The notes under the pieces were generated by a model, which was not told the DNA's origin, searched no databases, and saw nothing but the letters and a program-made list of their open reading frames with translations. Source: a virus. From it: a stretch of 31,526 bases of DNA. Every line of letters begins with the position of its first letter. The first letter of the stretch is position 1. The stretch lies in the IMG/VR virus record IMGVR_UViG_3300032046_000136, positions 1 to 31,526 of that record, one strand, 5' to 3'. The position numbers were made by a program, and so were the translations under genes. Shown here piece by piece: positions 15,564 to 24,768 of this stretch.

Positions 15564-15654
15564 GGTATAAAAAAAATAATTGAAAACGGTTGAAATCTAA
15601 ATAGTTTATCAAAACTTTAATGTCATTTGATTTATATTCGAATTCTTTTTTGGT

Positions 15655-15664
15655 AATATTTATG
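15655..15664 (+). promoter_or_regulatory. Candidate late promoter element (AATATTTATG)
   Basis: A 9-of-10 match to the recurring element, 15 bases before the GTG start of the 813-aa gene. It supports that unusual start because the spacing equals that before the fibre gene at 19942. Confidence 0.45.
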
Positions 15665-15679
15665 TAAAATAGATTTAGA

Positions 15680-18121
15680 GTGGCAAATAACATACCTACA
15701 GTTAATTCAGCGAATACTTTATCGCTTTTTTTCAGACCTGGTGAAGACAAACGTCTTTTTAACACCAATTCTGATTCTATTTTCACGTTTGGGGATTTTA
15801 AGATTTATAAAGACACCTCCACACAAACACTTACTTCTCAAACTCAGAGTCTTAGTTTTGATTCATTTTCAACAAAAGATAGCCTTGGAACAGATAACTT
15901 TACTCCACCACAATCTTATTCCGTTAATTATAGTGAACTGACATCCCCAGCAAATAGCCCATTTAGCTATTCTTATTTTAGTTCTTTTTATACAGAAGTT
16001 ATCTATGCAATAAATGATATTATAGAAAATTTTCCATATGCGATTCTGTCTTATGGTAATGGTGTTACAAATACAATATATGACTATGTAACTAATTTCA
16101 ATAATATAACTGGTAAAAAAACAGCCACATTTAAAATACCATATTCAACATTAATAAACCAAGGTAATATCATTATAAATTCAGGTTCTAGTATTGATGG
16201 TGTTTATAGTTTAGTTGATAGCTTCACTAGTTTTGCGATACAGATGAGCGCTCAAACTGCAACAGCAACTACACAAGTTATTGATATACTATCTTATAAT
16301 TTTTCGGCTGGTACAAATTCGTATTTAGAATTTAAAATAAATGGTCACCTTGAGTATATTTCAGGTCCTACATCTACATTACCACTATATATAAGACCTA
16401 CTAGTCAGAGATTAGGAGAGTATGATATGAATATAAGTAAGTTGGAAAACAATTTACTTTATGGTCAAAAATTGATGGTGCCGAATGTAGAAGATGATAG
16501 AACAGAGACAGAGCAAACATTTGTATGGCCAAAAACAATTGATGGGTTTTCTCCAGATTCTTTTGGAAATAGTTTTACAACCTATAAAAATAATATATTA
16601 AAAGCCGCATCTGATATTGATGATTCTAAAACAAATATCATGTTAAAGACTATGATTCCAGAGAATTTTACTGACATGGATTCAAGTGGGCATATTTATA
16701 AAAATACAGTTCAGGCTTATGCTCATGAGTTTGATGAAATAAAACAATTCATTGATGGTATAGCCTATGCTCACAGTGTAGAATACAGTGGAGAAGAAAC
16801 TGTACCTCAAAAATTCATGGGAAAATTATCAACCTTACTTGGATGGCAATTGTCAGAATCTTTTAATGAGGTAGATTTGTTTGAATATCTTGCAGGTGAT
16901 GCTGATGGTCAAGGTAATTCATATTCTAAATTTAGCTTAGAAATATGGAGAAGAATTTTAATTAATATTAATTGGCTTTACAAGAAAAAAGGAACAAGAG
17001 ATGCATTACAATTTATATTTAAATTAATAGGTGCTCCAGATTGTTTACTAAACATAGATGAATTTACATACAAAATAAGCCAAATTGGAAAAAACGCTTC
17101 TAATTCAGCTTTAACAAATTCTCCTAAAGTTAATGACAATGGTTATATTCAATATAGCGAGAGTCAGTACGCTTTCCAAGAAGGCGGAAAAGGAAGAGGG
17201 ACTGGAGAAAAATACATTTCTCAATGGGAGCCCGAATTTGACCCCTTAAAAGAAAATGATAATATAAAAACTTGGGTTGGTAATCCAGCTGTTTTTGGTT
17301 CTGAAGATACAATTAATACGAAAGAATTAAATATAACACTAGACCCAGCAGCAGCTATTGAGTGTGATGTATTTGCATTTTTTCAACAAAGTGGAACTTG
17401 TTGGAATTGGGGAAGCTATTATCCTCCATTTAGTTCTAATACTGTACCTTTTGAATTTCTTGAAGGTTGTGGTAATATAAAGCCATACAATATGTCTGCA
17501 TATACACTTTCTCAGTGGATAAATTTTATTTATGCAAATTCAATAAACCCTAGAGATAGAAAAATTATTGGAAGACCTCATACAGTATATATTTATCCGC
17601 AATTAAGAAATATATATTTAATGTATTATTATTGGAGCAATCCAAAATCTAATAGATTAACATTTAAAAAATTAGATGGATTTTTAAATTTAATTGAGAG
17701 AGATTTTACTTTTTATACTGAACAACTTATTCCTGCCACAACTATTATAAATAGACAAGGCACGACAATAAGAAACACAGTTTTTAATAGACAAAAATTT
17801 GTATATAAAGCTGGTGTTAATGATGGTTCTGAATTTAGAAATAGAATTCCAAAAATTGATGGTGCTTTAACGCCAAGAACAATAAATAGCGTTGTTAATG
17901 ATTATATACATACAGCTATTACTACTACTGTAATATCTGCTAAAGTTAATAACAAATTAAAAGTTGTGTTAACACCACATTCAGTTGTAGGTAAAATTAT
18001 CACCACTCTCAAATCAACAGTTGAAGGATTTGAGATTAAAGCTACAATAGAAGTTCCTACAACACTTATAGTGCCTGTAGGTCCGCCAATTTCATCACCA
18101 TCAGCATCAGTATCGCCTTAA
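15680..18121 (+). CDS. Tail/baseplate protein, P2 gpI-like central domain, 813 aa
   Basis: Starts at GTG (GTG GCA AAT AAC); no in-frame ATG occurs for over 180 codons, and the candidate late element sits 15 bases upstream. The first ~240 residues are Ser/Thr-rich. Residues ~340-465 contain a helical segment ending in WRRILININWLYKKKGTRDA and LQFIFKLIGAPDCLLNIDEF. This motif (a tryptophan-arginine helix, then KKGT, then a helix and Gly-x-Pro) is known from tail or baseplate proteins of the gpI type, which form the periphery of contractile baseplates. Residues ~620-710 are aromatic-rich. It probably attaches fibres to the baseplate. It is 4 bases from the next gene, so the two are co-transcribed. 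Confidence 0.78.
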   Translation: MANNIPTVNSANTLSLFFRPGEDKRLFNTNSDSIFTFGDFKIYKDTSTQTLTSQTQSLSFDSFSTKDSLGTDNFTPPQSYSVNYSELTSPANSPFSYSYFSSFYTEVIYAINDIIENFPYAILSYGNGVTNTIYDYVTNFNNITGKKTATFKIPYSTLINQGNIIINSGSSIDGVYSLVDSFTSFAIQMSAQTATATTQVIDILSYNFSAGTNSYLEFKINGHLEYISGPTSTLPLYIRPTSQRLGEYDMNISKLENNLLYGQKLMVPNVEDDRTETEQTFVWPKTIDGFSPDSFGNSFTTYKNNILKAASDIDDSKTNIMLKTMIPENFTDMDSSGHIYKNTVQAYAHEFDEIKQFIDGIAYAHSVEYSGEETVPQKFMGKLSTLLGWQLSESFNEVDLFEYLAGDADGQGNSYSKFSLEIWRRILININWLYKKKGTRDALQFIFKLIGAPDCLLNIDEFTYKISQIGKNASNSALTNSPKVNDNGYIQYSESQYAFQEGGKGRGTGEKYISQWEPEFDPLKENDNIKTWVGNPAVFGSEDTINTKELNITLDPAAAIECDVFAFFQQSGTCWNWGSYYPPFSSNTVPFEFLEGCGNIKPYNMSAYTLSQWINFIYANSINPRDRKIIGRPHTVYIYPQLRNIYLMYYYWSNPKSNRLTFKKLDGFLNLIERDFTFYTEQLIPATTIINRQGTTIRNTVFNRQKFVYKAGVNDGSEFRNRIPKIDGALTPRTINSVVNDYIHTAITTTVISAKVNNKLKVVLTPHSVVGKIITTLKSTVEGFEIKATIEVPTTLIVPVGPPISSPSASVSP

Positions 18122-18125
18122 TAAT

Positions 18126-19907
18126 ATGCCAATAGATAGAGAAATAAGATTTGTAACAGCTGGAGGGAGTAATTCTGTCTCTCAAGTTTTTTATAATAAT
18201 TACCTGGCAGATTCAATACCAGTAGCAACTGAATTTTTTTCTTTCTACAAACCAGGATATTATACCTATGGAGGAACTCTTGATTATTATGGTCAAGATG
18301 TATATACTATTTTTACAAATTTATCAAACCCTCCAATAAGATTTAAATTTACTGCTCACACAGAAAGTTTAACTGGTGATTCATATTTCATTCATGAAAT
18401 ATATAAATTGAATTATGATGTCTATAAATTATATAGTGATAATCAAATTGCAAGTAGTCAAGAAATAATAAACAATACAAACAATACTACAAAATTAGAC
18501 CCAAATCAATCACCTCAATTTAAAGCTAATAATTTAATAAGCTCAAATAGTGTTGGGTTTGGAAATAATGAAATACCAGTTCCAGATAAATTTTTTGGCC
18601 AATCACTTACACCTAATGACCAAAAAACTATACAGAGTTATCTTGAAAATCCTTTAATTGTTATTACAGCATCTACAAGTGGTGTTACAGGAGACATTTA
18701 TGATTTAGTCTTAGATGAATATGTTAAAAAATTAGGAAATTATAAAGATGAATTTTTTACAAGTAAAGGTCAGTATTTTGTTAATACAAAAATAGTATTT
18801 AATATAAATCTAAATAAAGACTATACAAATTTTTATTCAATTATAACTGGAGAAACTAGTGCAGTAACTACAACTGTTATTTTAACTGCTACAACTTTTT
18901 TAAGTGGAGAAACAGGAGCATCACCTGGAGTTCCTATTACATTTACATCAGCTACTATTGTAACTGGAGTTACATCTACGACAGAATCTATTGGGGTTGA
19001 CAAACAAGAATGGAATAATACATTAAAGATTGAGGCCACAAACAACTATCTTCATACAATCAGTCTTGGGCCATTTGCTGGAATAAATGTTATCGGTAAT
19101 TTTTTTACTTATTTCATAGTTCCAGATAAACCAGTTATGGAATATCCAATCATGCAAGGTCAATTATCTACATTTACACCAGAATTTAGATGGTCTAATG
19201 GAGATAAAGCAGATAGTTATATTGTTCAAATAAATTACGATACTTCAAATACTGGATTTACTGGAAGTAGTGTAATAAATTATCCAGTAGAAAAAAGCGA
19301 AAAAAACGCACAAGTAATAAGAAGCAAAACAAAAGGGCCTACTGAAGAAAGCGAAACTGAAAAAACAACTTATAATTTTCAATTACCAATGAAATCAAAT
19401 AAATCATTTCTTTGGAGAGTTGGAAATTCAGTTGAGCTTATAGATTTATTTAACGTTAGAAGAAATGTTGTTACATTCTCAGACTATTATTTTGCAACAA
19501 GTCAAGCAGAACCAGTTAAGACATATGTTGTAACAGAATCTGATAGTCCGCACATTTCAGATGTAGCTGGGTTTGGAATTCCGCCTTCTCTTGATTATGA
19601 ATCAGCTGTTTCTGAATATACTTTAAGCGGTACAGTTAGTGGAAGTACAGTTACTGGAGCTACAATACAACTTACATATCCAAACAGTGCTTATACGTTT
19701 ACTGTAACTGATTTAACTGGAGCCTATGTATTTACTGGATTGGAATCTGGAATTTATATGTTAACAACAAGCTATAGAGGTTATGAAACAGATGTTCGAT
19801 ATGTTAATGTAACTTCTGATACGGTTGAAAACTTTAAAATACGACTACTTTGGAGTAATGATGTTGATACTTGGGGTAAATTGGGCTCAGAAAGTTATTA
19901 TACATAA
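18126..19907 (+). CDS. Multidomain tail protein with Fn3-like and CarboxypepD_reg-like domains, 593 aa
   Basis: The N-terminal ~320 residues are unassigned and beta-rich, with a Thr/Val-rich stretch near 240-290. Around 333-450 the pattern (PDKPVMEYPI ... FRWSNGDKADSYIVQINYD ... SFLWRVG) resembles a fibronectin type III or Ig-like domain. From ~498 to 580 the pattern SGTVSGSTVTGATIQL ... TDLTGAYVFTGLESGIYML matches carboxypeptidase-regulatory-like beta-sandwich repeats, often used as surface or spacer domains. It follows the 813-aa gene by 4 bases, so it is probably a partner in the same baseplate or fibre assembly. There is no catalytic motif. Confidence 0.72.
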   Translation: MPIDREIRFVTAGGSNSVSQVFYNNYLADSIPVATEFFSFYKPGYYTYGGTLDYYGQDVYTIFTNLSNPPIRFKFTAHTESLTGDSYFIHEIYKLNYDVYKLYSDNQIASSQEIINNTNNTTKLDPNQSPQFKANNLISSNSVGFGNNEIPVPDKFFGQSLTPNDQKTIQSYLENPLIVITASTSGVTGDIYDLVLDEYVKKLGNYKDEFFTSKGQYFVNTKIVFNINLNKDYTNFYSIITGETSAVTTTVILTATTFLSGETGASPGVPITFTSATIVTGVTSTTESIGVDKQEWNNTLKIEATNNYLHTISLGPFAGINVIGNFFTYFIVPDKPVMEYPIMQGQLSTFTPEFRWSNGDKADSYIVQINYDTSNTGFTGSSVINYPVEKSEKNAQVIRSKTKGPTEESETEKTTYNFQLPMKSNKSFLWRVGNSVELIDLFNVRRNVVTFSDYYFATSQAEPVKTYVVTESDSPHISDVAGFGIPPSLDYESAVSEYTLSGTVSGSTVTGATIQLTYPNSAYTFTVTDLTGAYVFTGLESGIYMLTTSYRGYETDVRYVNVTSDTVENFKIRLLWSNDVDTWGKLGSESYYT

Positions 19908-19916
19908 TTTTTATTC

Positions 19917-19926
19917 AATATTTATA
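19917..19926 (+). promoter_or_regulatory. Candidate late promoter element (AATATTTATA)
   Basis: A perfect match 15 bases before the ATG of the fibre gene, in the 34-base gap after the 593-aa gene. Confidence 0.5.
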
Positions 19927-19941
19927 TTAAAAAGATAAGAA

Positions 19942-21420
19942 ATGATTGGAGAATTAATACCAACAGCATATACCTACGACCAAGGTAGAGTCGCATTAAA
20001 TGATTCATTTAGCGCTACAGCCTATTTTGTTAATACAGAAGCTAGTGGAAATGTAACTGGAGGAACTTATTATTCTGGTGCCACTCCTCTTTCTCTTATA
20101 ATTCAAAATCTTGCTGTTGCTGGTTCTGTAACAACAGTTCAACCAGGAACAAACATATTAACTGGTGGCTCTGCAACATCTCCAATCGTAAGCACTGTTG
20201 CTTCTCCTAGTTTTAATTCAATCACAGCATCGGGTTCAAGTATATTTAATGGTGGTTTATCTGCAAGTACATTAAGTGGTGGAACAATATTAAGTGGCTC
20301 AACAAACTTATATGCAATATTTGCAACTGCCGCTGGTTCTGTAACAACAGTTCAGCCAGGAACAAACATATTAACTGGCGGTTCTGCAACAAGTCCAATT
20401 ATAAATGTTGTTCCATCTCCTTCGTTTAATAATGTGACGTTTTCAGGAACAGCAATTGGTGGAACTGTACAAGCAGGCGCTGGTACATTCACATCTTTAA
20501 GCGCAACAACTTTATCGGGTGGAACAATCTTATCAGGTTCAACAAATTTATATGCAATATTTGCCCCAATTGGAGGAAGTGGTGAAGCAAATACAGCTTC
20601 AAATGTTGGTTCTGGTTTTGGATTGTTTAAACAAAAAACTTTAGTTGACTTAGAATTTAGGAGTTTATCAGCAGGTAGTAATGTAACATTTATAACTGGA
20701 GATACTCTTACAATAAACGCTAATGCTTCTGGTGGTACAGGATTTAGTGGATGGACAAGTTCAACAGGAATAGATTCAATTATTGCAAATAATGGAACTG
20801 GAAATGTTGCATCAGGAAATTATGCTCTTGCTAGCGGAACTGGAAATACGGCATCTGGAATTTATTCTTCTATTGTTGGAGGGCATGATAATTTAGCTGA
20901 TGGAATTTCATCTTTTGTATCTGGAAACGGTAACATTGCTAATGGAATTGGTTCAGTTGCATTTGGTATAAATACAGTTGCATCTGGAGATTCATCTTTT
21001 TCAAGCGGATTTGGTTTAGTAGCGTTTACTGCAGTTAAAGCAAATGGGCTTTGTTCATTTAATCACTGTTATGCTGTTGGTGCTCCATCTATTGCTGGTG
21101 CGGATTATTCTGCAATCTTAGGAGGTATAAATAATTCTATTTTTGGAGCCGCATCAAACTCTGCAATATTAGGAGGTGGAAATAACACTATTGATGACTC
21201 TGCTACATATTCAGTAATTCTTGGAATGAATGGATTTACAGCAACGGCTGCAAGTACAGTACATATGTCAAAGGCATATATTGATGAATATATTGATTTA
21301 AAACCTCAAACATCAGCTCCATCTCCAGTACCTGGAAGAATGTTTTTTAGTGGTTCTCCGTTATATAGAATGATTTTATTTACTGGAACTAATTCATACG
21401 ACTGGATGATATTATCTTAA
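19942..21420 (+). CDS. Repeat-rich trimeric tail fibre with YadA-head-like beta roll, 492 aa
   Basis: The N-terminal half has two tandem copies of a ~70-residue unit (each [20 protein letters not shown] ... [18 protein letters not shown]). From ~290 to 440 there are short 14-16-residue repeats of the type [46 protein letters not shown]. These resemble Hep_Hag/YadA-head repeats of trimeric adhesins, left-handed parallel beta rolls. The C-terminus ([25 protein letters not shown]) is short; there is no intramolecular chaperone or peptidase domain. It is likely a receptor-binding or connector fibre. Last gene before a bidirectional terminator. Confidence 0.85.
   Translation: MIGELIPTAYTYDQGRVALNDSFSATAYFVNTEASGNVTGGTYYSGATPLSLIIQNLAVAGSVTTVQPGTNILTGGSATSPIVSTVASPSFNSITASGSSIFNGGLSASTLSGGTILSGSTNLYAIFATAAGSVTTVQPGTNILTGGSATSPIINVVPSPSFNNVTFSGTAIGGTVQAGAGTFTSLSATTLSGGTILSGSTNLYAIFAPIGGSGEANTASNVGSGFGLFKQKTLVDLEFRSLSAGSNVTFITGDTLTINANASGGTGFSGWTSSTGIDSIIANNGTGNVASGNYALASGTGNTASGIYSSIVGGHDNLADGISSFVSGNGNIANGIGSVAFGINTVASGDSSFSSGFGLVAFTAVKANGLCSFNHCYAVGAPSIAGADYSAILGGINNSIFGAASNSAILGGGNNTIDDSATYSVILGMNGFTATAASTVHMSKAYIDEYIDLKPQTSAPSPVPGRMFFSGSPLYRMILFTGTNSYDWMILS
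20119..20392 (+). repeat. Direct repeat inside the fibre gene
   Basis: A 61-base segment at 20119-20179 recurs at 20332-20392 with only a few mismatches, mostly synonymous. A second pair at about 20271-20327 and 20511-20566 ([18 protein letters not shown]) is more diverged. Together they form two copies of one module, evidently by recent tandem duplication. Confidence 0.85.
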
Positions 21421-21422
21421 TT

Positions 21423-21453
21423 AAAAAGACCTCAATTGAGGTCTTTATTTTTT
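21423..21453. terminator. Bidirectional factor-independent terminator
   Basis: A 22-base perfect palindrome (arms AAAGACCTCAA and TTGAGGTCTTT at 21425-21446), flanked by A on the left and ATTTTTTT on the right, lies between two converging genes. The right-hand T run serves the fibre gene; the left-hand A run serves the leftward baseplate operon, whose last stop codon overlaps its edge. Confidence 0.85.
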
Positions 21454-22327
21454 ATAATCCTTGAGCTACATTAAAGAAATTTTGATTCAAATTAATATTT
21501 GACCTTTCTTCTTTAATATCCAAATTAGCATTATTAAACGTGCTCTTTGTTGTAAGTAAATTATATTGTTTATATAAGTTATTGTTTTCATCAAATATAG
21601 AGAATACACCATTCGAAAGGTCTCTTACAGCATTTCCGAATATACCATAACTTAAAGTTTTTATTGTTTGGTCAACCATTTCAACTTCCATCATAACTGG
21701 GTCAAAAAAAGTATTAGAAATAATTATTTTCTGACCAGCCTTACCAAGGTCTGGCTTTTGTTGATTGGTTATTAAACTTACTTCATCTGGAGTAAGAGTT
21801 AAAAACAATTGAGTACCATTAGGGTCAAGAGCATATGAAATTGCGCTTGGATTTGAAGATGAACTATTTGAACTAACACTTACTAAATCACTACTTGTTA
21901 CAATTCTATGGAAATTTTTAATCTTAATTCCATTGTCATCAAAATACTCTATTTGATATCCTATTAATGACCCAGTGCTCTGGAACTGTAATTTTGGTAT
22001 AACTATACCTTTTTTAGATATTTGTATTTCCTGGTCATTATTTGTAACTACAAAAGAACAATCTACGATAGTTGTTTCAAATGATTTTGGCTTAATTAAA
22101 ACAAGATAAAATCCTAATTTATTAAATGCTGACGCTGGCAATCTTAGTTTATAACCGCCATCGGCCCCAAGCATTTTTCTAAATTCATTTGTGGTAATGG
22201 AGTTGAATAAAGGTACAAACTGAGTATCTCCTAATGTCTCTCTATCTGAAGAATAAGAAAAGAAAATATCAACGTCATTAAAGTCAACATCTGCCAATTT
22301 CTTATTTCCATAAATTCCTACTGCCAT
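21452..22327 (-). CDS. Putative tail/baseplate structural protein, 291 aa
   Basis: No family recognised. Mixed alpha/beta N-terminal domain (YKLRLPASAFNKLGFYLVLIKP), then a beta domain with an FDDNGIKIK turn, a Ser-rich linker (~150-163, SVSSNSSSSNPS) and a C-terminal domain ending in an Asn-rich tail. Last gene of the leftward baseplate series, 49 bases after the 265-aa gene. A weak AATTATTTATTT version of the late element lies ~20 bases upstream, so it may have its own promoter. Position supports a virion role; the precise part is unknown. Confidence 0.7.
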   Translation of the reverse strand: MAVGIYGNKKLADVDFNDVDIFFSYSSDRETLGDTQFVPLFNSITTNEFRKMLGADGGYKLRLPASAFNKLGFYLVLIKPKSFETTIVDCSFVVTNNDQEIQISKKGIVIPKLQFQSTGSLIGYQIEYFDDNGIKIKNFHRIVTSSDLVSVSSNSSSSNPSAISYALDPNGTQLFLTLTPDEVSLITNQQKPDLGKAGQKIIISNTFFDPVMMEVEMVDQTIKTLSYGIFGNAVRDLSNGVFSIFDENNNLYKQYNLLTTKSTFNNANLDIKEERSNINLNQNFFNVAQGL

Positions 22328-22376
22328 AATTAAAGTGTTTTAAATAAATAATTAAAAATAATATTTCCATTCCATA

Positions 22377-23174
22377 TTATAAACCTATATTCTCATTAGT
22401 TTCTAAATTAATATCAACAAAACAGTCCAATATTGTATGTAATCTAGTACTTGAACTGACAGGTAATGGAAATTTATAAGAATCAGTAATTGCGCTAAAT
22501 TGAGGAAAAAGACTTCTTGTCATTTTGTTTATTGTGGCATCACAAAAATCATATCTATACTTAGATAACTGATTTGTTCCACGTTCTATATAAACTGGAA
22601 TATAATAACTTGGCTCTCTCGTGAATTCTTGCCATACACTAAAACTCTGAACACTATTATTTGATAAAGGTATATTTTGCGAGAAATTTTGGGTGAACTG
22701 AAAACTTTGAGAGCTATTCATATTTGACTCATCTATACTTTCTGGTATTCCAGTTAATTGTTGGTCTGATGAATATCCATTCCATAGGTGATTATAAGTA
22801 TAGCCAATTATCTGAGTTGAGCCTGTTAGATTTTTTTGTATTTCTACTGTACTTGCAAATTGTATTCCTGATAAAACAATCCTTTGATAATAATCATTAA
22901 AAACACGTGATAGTTTTTCGTCAGAACCTAAAATATTCAAGGCCTGACTTGTTGTTGTATTTCCAGTTAAATAAGCAAAAAAATCATTTGTTATTTGTTT
23001 GTTTTTTTGGTCATTTAAATATCCTCTTACATTAGAAAAATCTACCATGCCTCCGCCATTGCTTACATTATAAACATAATAGCCATTATCAAGCCCAATA
23101 TTTTCTGTTGTTGCAGTTACTGTTTCTGTTATAGCTGTATATCTATTATTTAATTCTATTTTAAAGGTTTGCAT
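22377..23174 (-). CDS. Putative tail/baseplate structural protein, 265 aa
   Basis: Unrecognised. Begins one base after the stop of the 185-aa gene, so the two are probably coupled. Thr-rich N-terminus (TETVTATTEN), a helical segment (residues ~65-110) and a Gln/Ser/Asn-rich middle (FQFTQNFSQNIPLSNNSVQS) are followed by YYIPVYIERGTNQ, which faintly echoes FYLPVFITKTGNL of the 185-aa protein. No enzyme motif. Likely a small baseplate or fibre-attachment component by operon position. Confidence 0.68.
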   Translation of the reverse strand: MQTFKIELNNRYTAITETVTATTENIGLDNGYYVYNVSNGGGMVDFSNVRGYLNDQKNKQITNDFFAYLTGNTTTSQALNILGSDEKLSRVFNDYYQRIVLSGIQFASTVEIQKNLTGSTQIIGYTYNHLWNGYSSDQQLTGIPESIDESNMNSSQSFQFTQNFSQNIPLSNNSVQSFSVWQEFTREPSYYIPVYIERGTNQLSKYRYDFCDATINKMTRSLFPQFSAITDSYKFPLPVSSSTRLHTILDCFVDINLETNENIGL

Positions 23175-23175
23175 G

Positions 23176-23733
23176 TTATTTATTTATATCTATATTATAA
23201 CGCTTAGCTTTTGAAATTATATTTTCATTTATAAAACTTGTTGTATCTGATGAGAATCCAATAAGAGTTAATGAGTCTATTGTTGTTTCTCCACTTCCGC
23301 CTTTATTCCAAGCAAAATCAAATTTACCTTGATTATCGAACCAATTTTTAAGTGTAGAATCCGATGGAAATAAAACTGAAACTTCTGGTCTTACAGACCT
23401 TATATAAGTTATCATTGTAGTTGTCAGTTCAGATGCATTATTAATTTTATTTCTTTTAATAGTATCAAAAAATTTAAACTCTATAAAATATGGATTTATT
23501 TCTTGTCTTTCCATTGTAAATATAGTATCATCACTATCTACATTTACATATTCCATTAAATTTCCAGTTTTTGTAATAAAGACTGGAAGATAAAAGTCAA
23601 ACTGAGGAAAAACACCCAATGTTCTAGTGTTTCCATTTTGATGTACAAAACCATATCCATTTGTCATGTTTGGAGTTGGAGATGTTACAACTGGAATCTG
23701 AAATTTATGTATATTATCTGAGTAATTTTCCAT
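23176..23733 (-). CDS. Putative tail/baseplate structural protein, 185 aa
   Basis: Unrecognised; aromatic-rich with central beta strands (FDFYLPVFITKTG) and a helical segment (ASELTTTMITYIRSV). An ATATTTATT variant of the late element lies 3 bases upstream of the ATG, so a new transcript may start here, 19 bases after the stop of the 336-aa gene. Coupled to the 265-aa gene downstream. A role in the baseplate or fibre network is inferred from neighbours only. Confidence 0.68.
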   Translation of the reverse strand: MENYSDNIHKFQIPVVTSPTPNMTNGYGFVHQNGNTRTLGVFPQFDFYLPVFITKTGNLMEYVNVDSDDTIFTMERQEINPYFIEFKFFDTIKRNKINNASELTTTMITYIRSVRPEVSVLFPSDSTLKNWFDNQGKFDFAWNKGGSGETTIDSLTLIGFSSDTTSFINENIISKAKRYNIDINK

Positions 23734-23736
23734 TTA

Positions 23737-23745
23737 AATAAATAT
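23737..23745 (-). promoter_or_regulatory. Possible late promoter element (ATATTTATT)
   Basis: An 8-of-9 match on the minus strand only 3 bases before the ATG of the 185-aa gene. The spacing is shorter than in any other case, so support is weaker. Confidence 0.3.
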
Positions 23746-23752
23746 GTTTATT

Positions 23753-24763
23753 TTAACTAGCAACTAATATATCCATATCTAAAATAGCTCCTGGGTTAAC
23801 ATTTACTAAATTAGAAATTTGTAATTCTAAAACTTTTGATTGTCCGAAAACGATTATGTCATCAAATGTTATAAATTTATCTTTATCTCCAATTGCCCAA
23901 TTTATTGTATAAGGAATAACATTTGATTCTACGTAGTGTACTCCCAAAATTGCAGTAGATGTAGGTTTTTTTATTATAGTTACAGATTCATTTCCAAGAG
24001 TACTATTTACATCTAATGATATTTTTACAGTTAATGTAACAGGTTTTTTGACTAAATCAGAAGATTTTTCAAAACTAACCTTATGAATAACTGGCGTAGG
24101 TGGCGTAGGTGGCGTAGGTGGCGTAGGTGGCGTAGGTGGCGTAGGTGGCGTAGGTGGCGGCGTAATTGTTTGTCCAGATTTTACAATTAACAAATCTTTC
24201 TTCACCCAATGTTTATTATAAAGAAAATAAAAATCATTATCAATTATAATTGAATTTCCTTCTTCGTCAATATCTTCTGTCTGAGTTCCATAATCTACAA
24301 AATTACCTTCACCGTCTTTAAATACAAGTTGTTGTACAAATAATTGGTCATCATATGTTAAATTATCAGTTGGTATAAATATATAAGCCATATCAGATGG
24401 ATAATTATTTAGTTCAAACAAATACTTTCCTCTTTTTTTTCCAAAAGCATTTACTTCACTATAAACTAAAGAGGAAGTTTTTGACGCTTGGAATAAATCA
24501 ACAAAATCTGTAAAAGCAGAAAATAAATATATATCAAGAGCATCAGAATTAGAAGTGATAGAATCAACAGTTCCATAAATTCTAAAATCTCTGGATGCGT
24601 TTCTTTCTCTATCAAATTGTTTAGATACATCAAAAACATTATCAAATCTATCTTTTCTAATTTCAGAAAAAGTTGTATTTAGATTTAGGTTAATAAAAAT
24701 ATCTTCATTGTTTTTAGCAATAATATCTTTTTCACCTAATAATATTTTTTTCTTTTCATCCAT
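23753..24763 (-). CDS. Putative baseplate/tail protein with (TPP)n linker and Calx-beta-like domain, 336 aa
   Basis: Residues 1-200 form an unassigned domain (FDVSKQFDRERNASRDFRIYGTV is a notable segment). Residues 201-224 are a pure Thr/Pro linker built from a 9-bp DNA repeat. Residues ~229-336 look like a Calx-beta or Ig-like sandwich (TAILGVHYV, then NWAIGDKDKFITF, as in the GTAxxGxDYxx...GDxxKxIxI pattern). Follows the 974-aa gene by 5 bases. By operon position and size it could be the counterpart of T4 gp8 (334 aa), but I see no sequence similarity, and the extra surface-type domain argues for caution. Confidence 0.75.
   Translation of the reverse strand: MDEKKKILLGEKDIIAKNNEDIFINLNLNTTFSEIRKDRFDNVFDVSKQFDRERNASRDFRIYGTVDSITSNSDALDIYLFSAFTDFVDLFQASKTSSLVYSEVNAFGKKRGKYLFELNNYPSDMAYIFIPTDNLTYDDQLFVQQLVFKDGEGNFVDYGTQTEDIDEEGNSIIIDNDFYFLYNKHWVKKDLLIVKSGQTITPPPTPPTPPTPPTPPTPPTPPTPVIHKVSFEKSSDLVKKPVTLTVKISLDVNSTLGNESVTIIKKPTSTAILGVHYVESNVIPYTINWAIGDKDKFITFDDIIVFGQSKVLELQISNLVNVNPGAILDMDILVAS
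24092..24154 (-). repeat. Seven perfect tandem copies of a 9-bp unit
   Basis: TGGCGTAGG on the plus strand is repeated seven times without mismatch, encoding Pro-Thr-Pro triplets in the linker of the 336-aa protein. It is much more G+C-rich than the surrounding DNA. Identical copies suggest recent slippage expansion and likely length variation. Confidence 0.95.
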
Positions 24764-24768
24764 TTAAA

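Larger units (their letters stand above)
15542..15679. other. Divergent late-promoter region
   Basis: A 138-base gap between two divergent structural genes. It holds two copies of the candidate late element, one facing each gene (15555-15563 minus, 15655-15664 plus). A 78-codon leftward frame overlapping it is judged spurious. Confidence 0.5.

Noticed and set aside
15550-15786. 78-codon leftward frame between the 687-aa and 813-aa genes
   Set aside because: It overlaps the start of the 813-aa gene antisense, covers both candidate promoters, and has a composition unlike a real protein.
11094-21420. Diversity-generating retroelement acting on tail-fibre genes
   Set aside because: No reverse transcriptase and no template/variable repeat pair with adenine-specific differences were seen; the fibre repeats are ordinary duplications.
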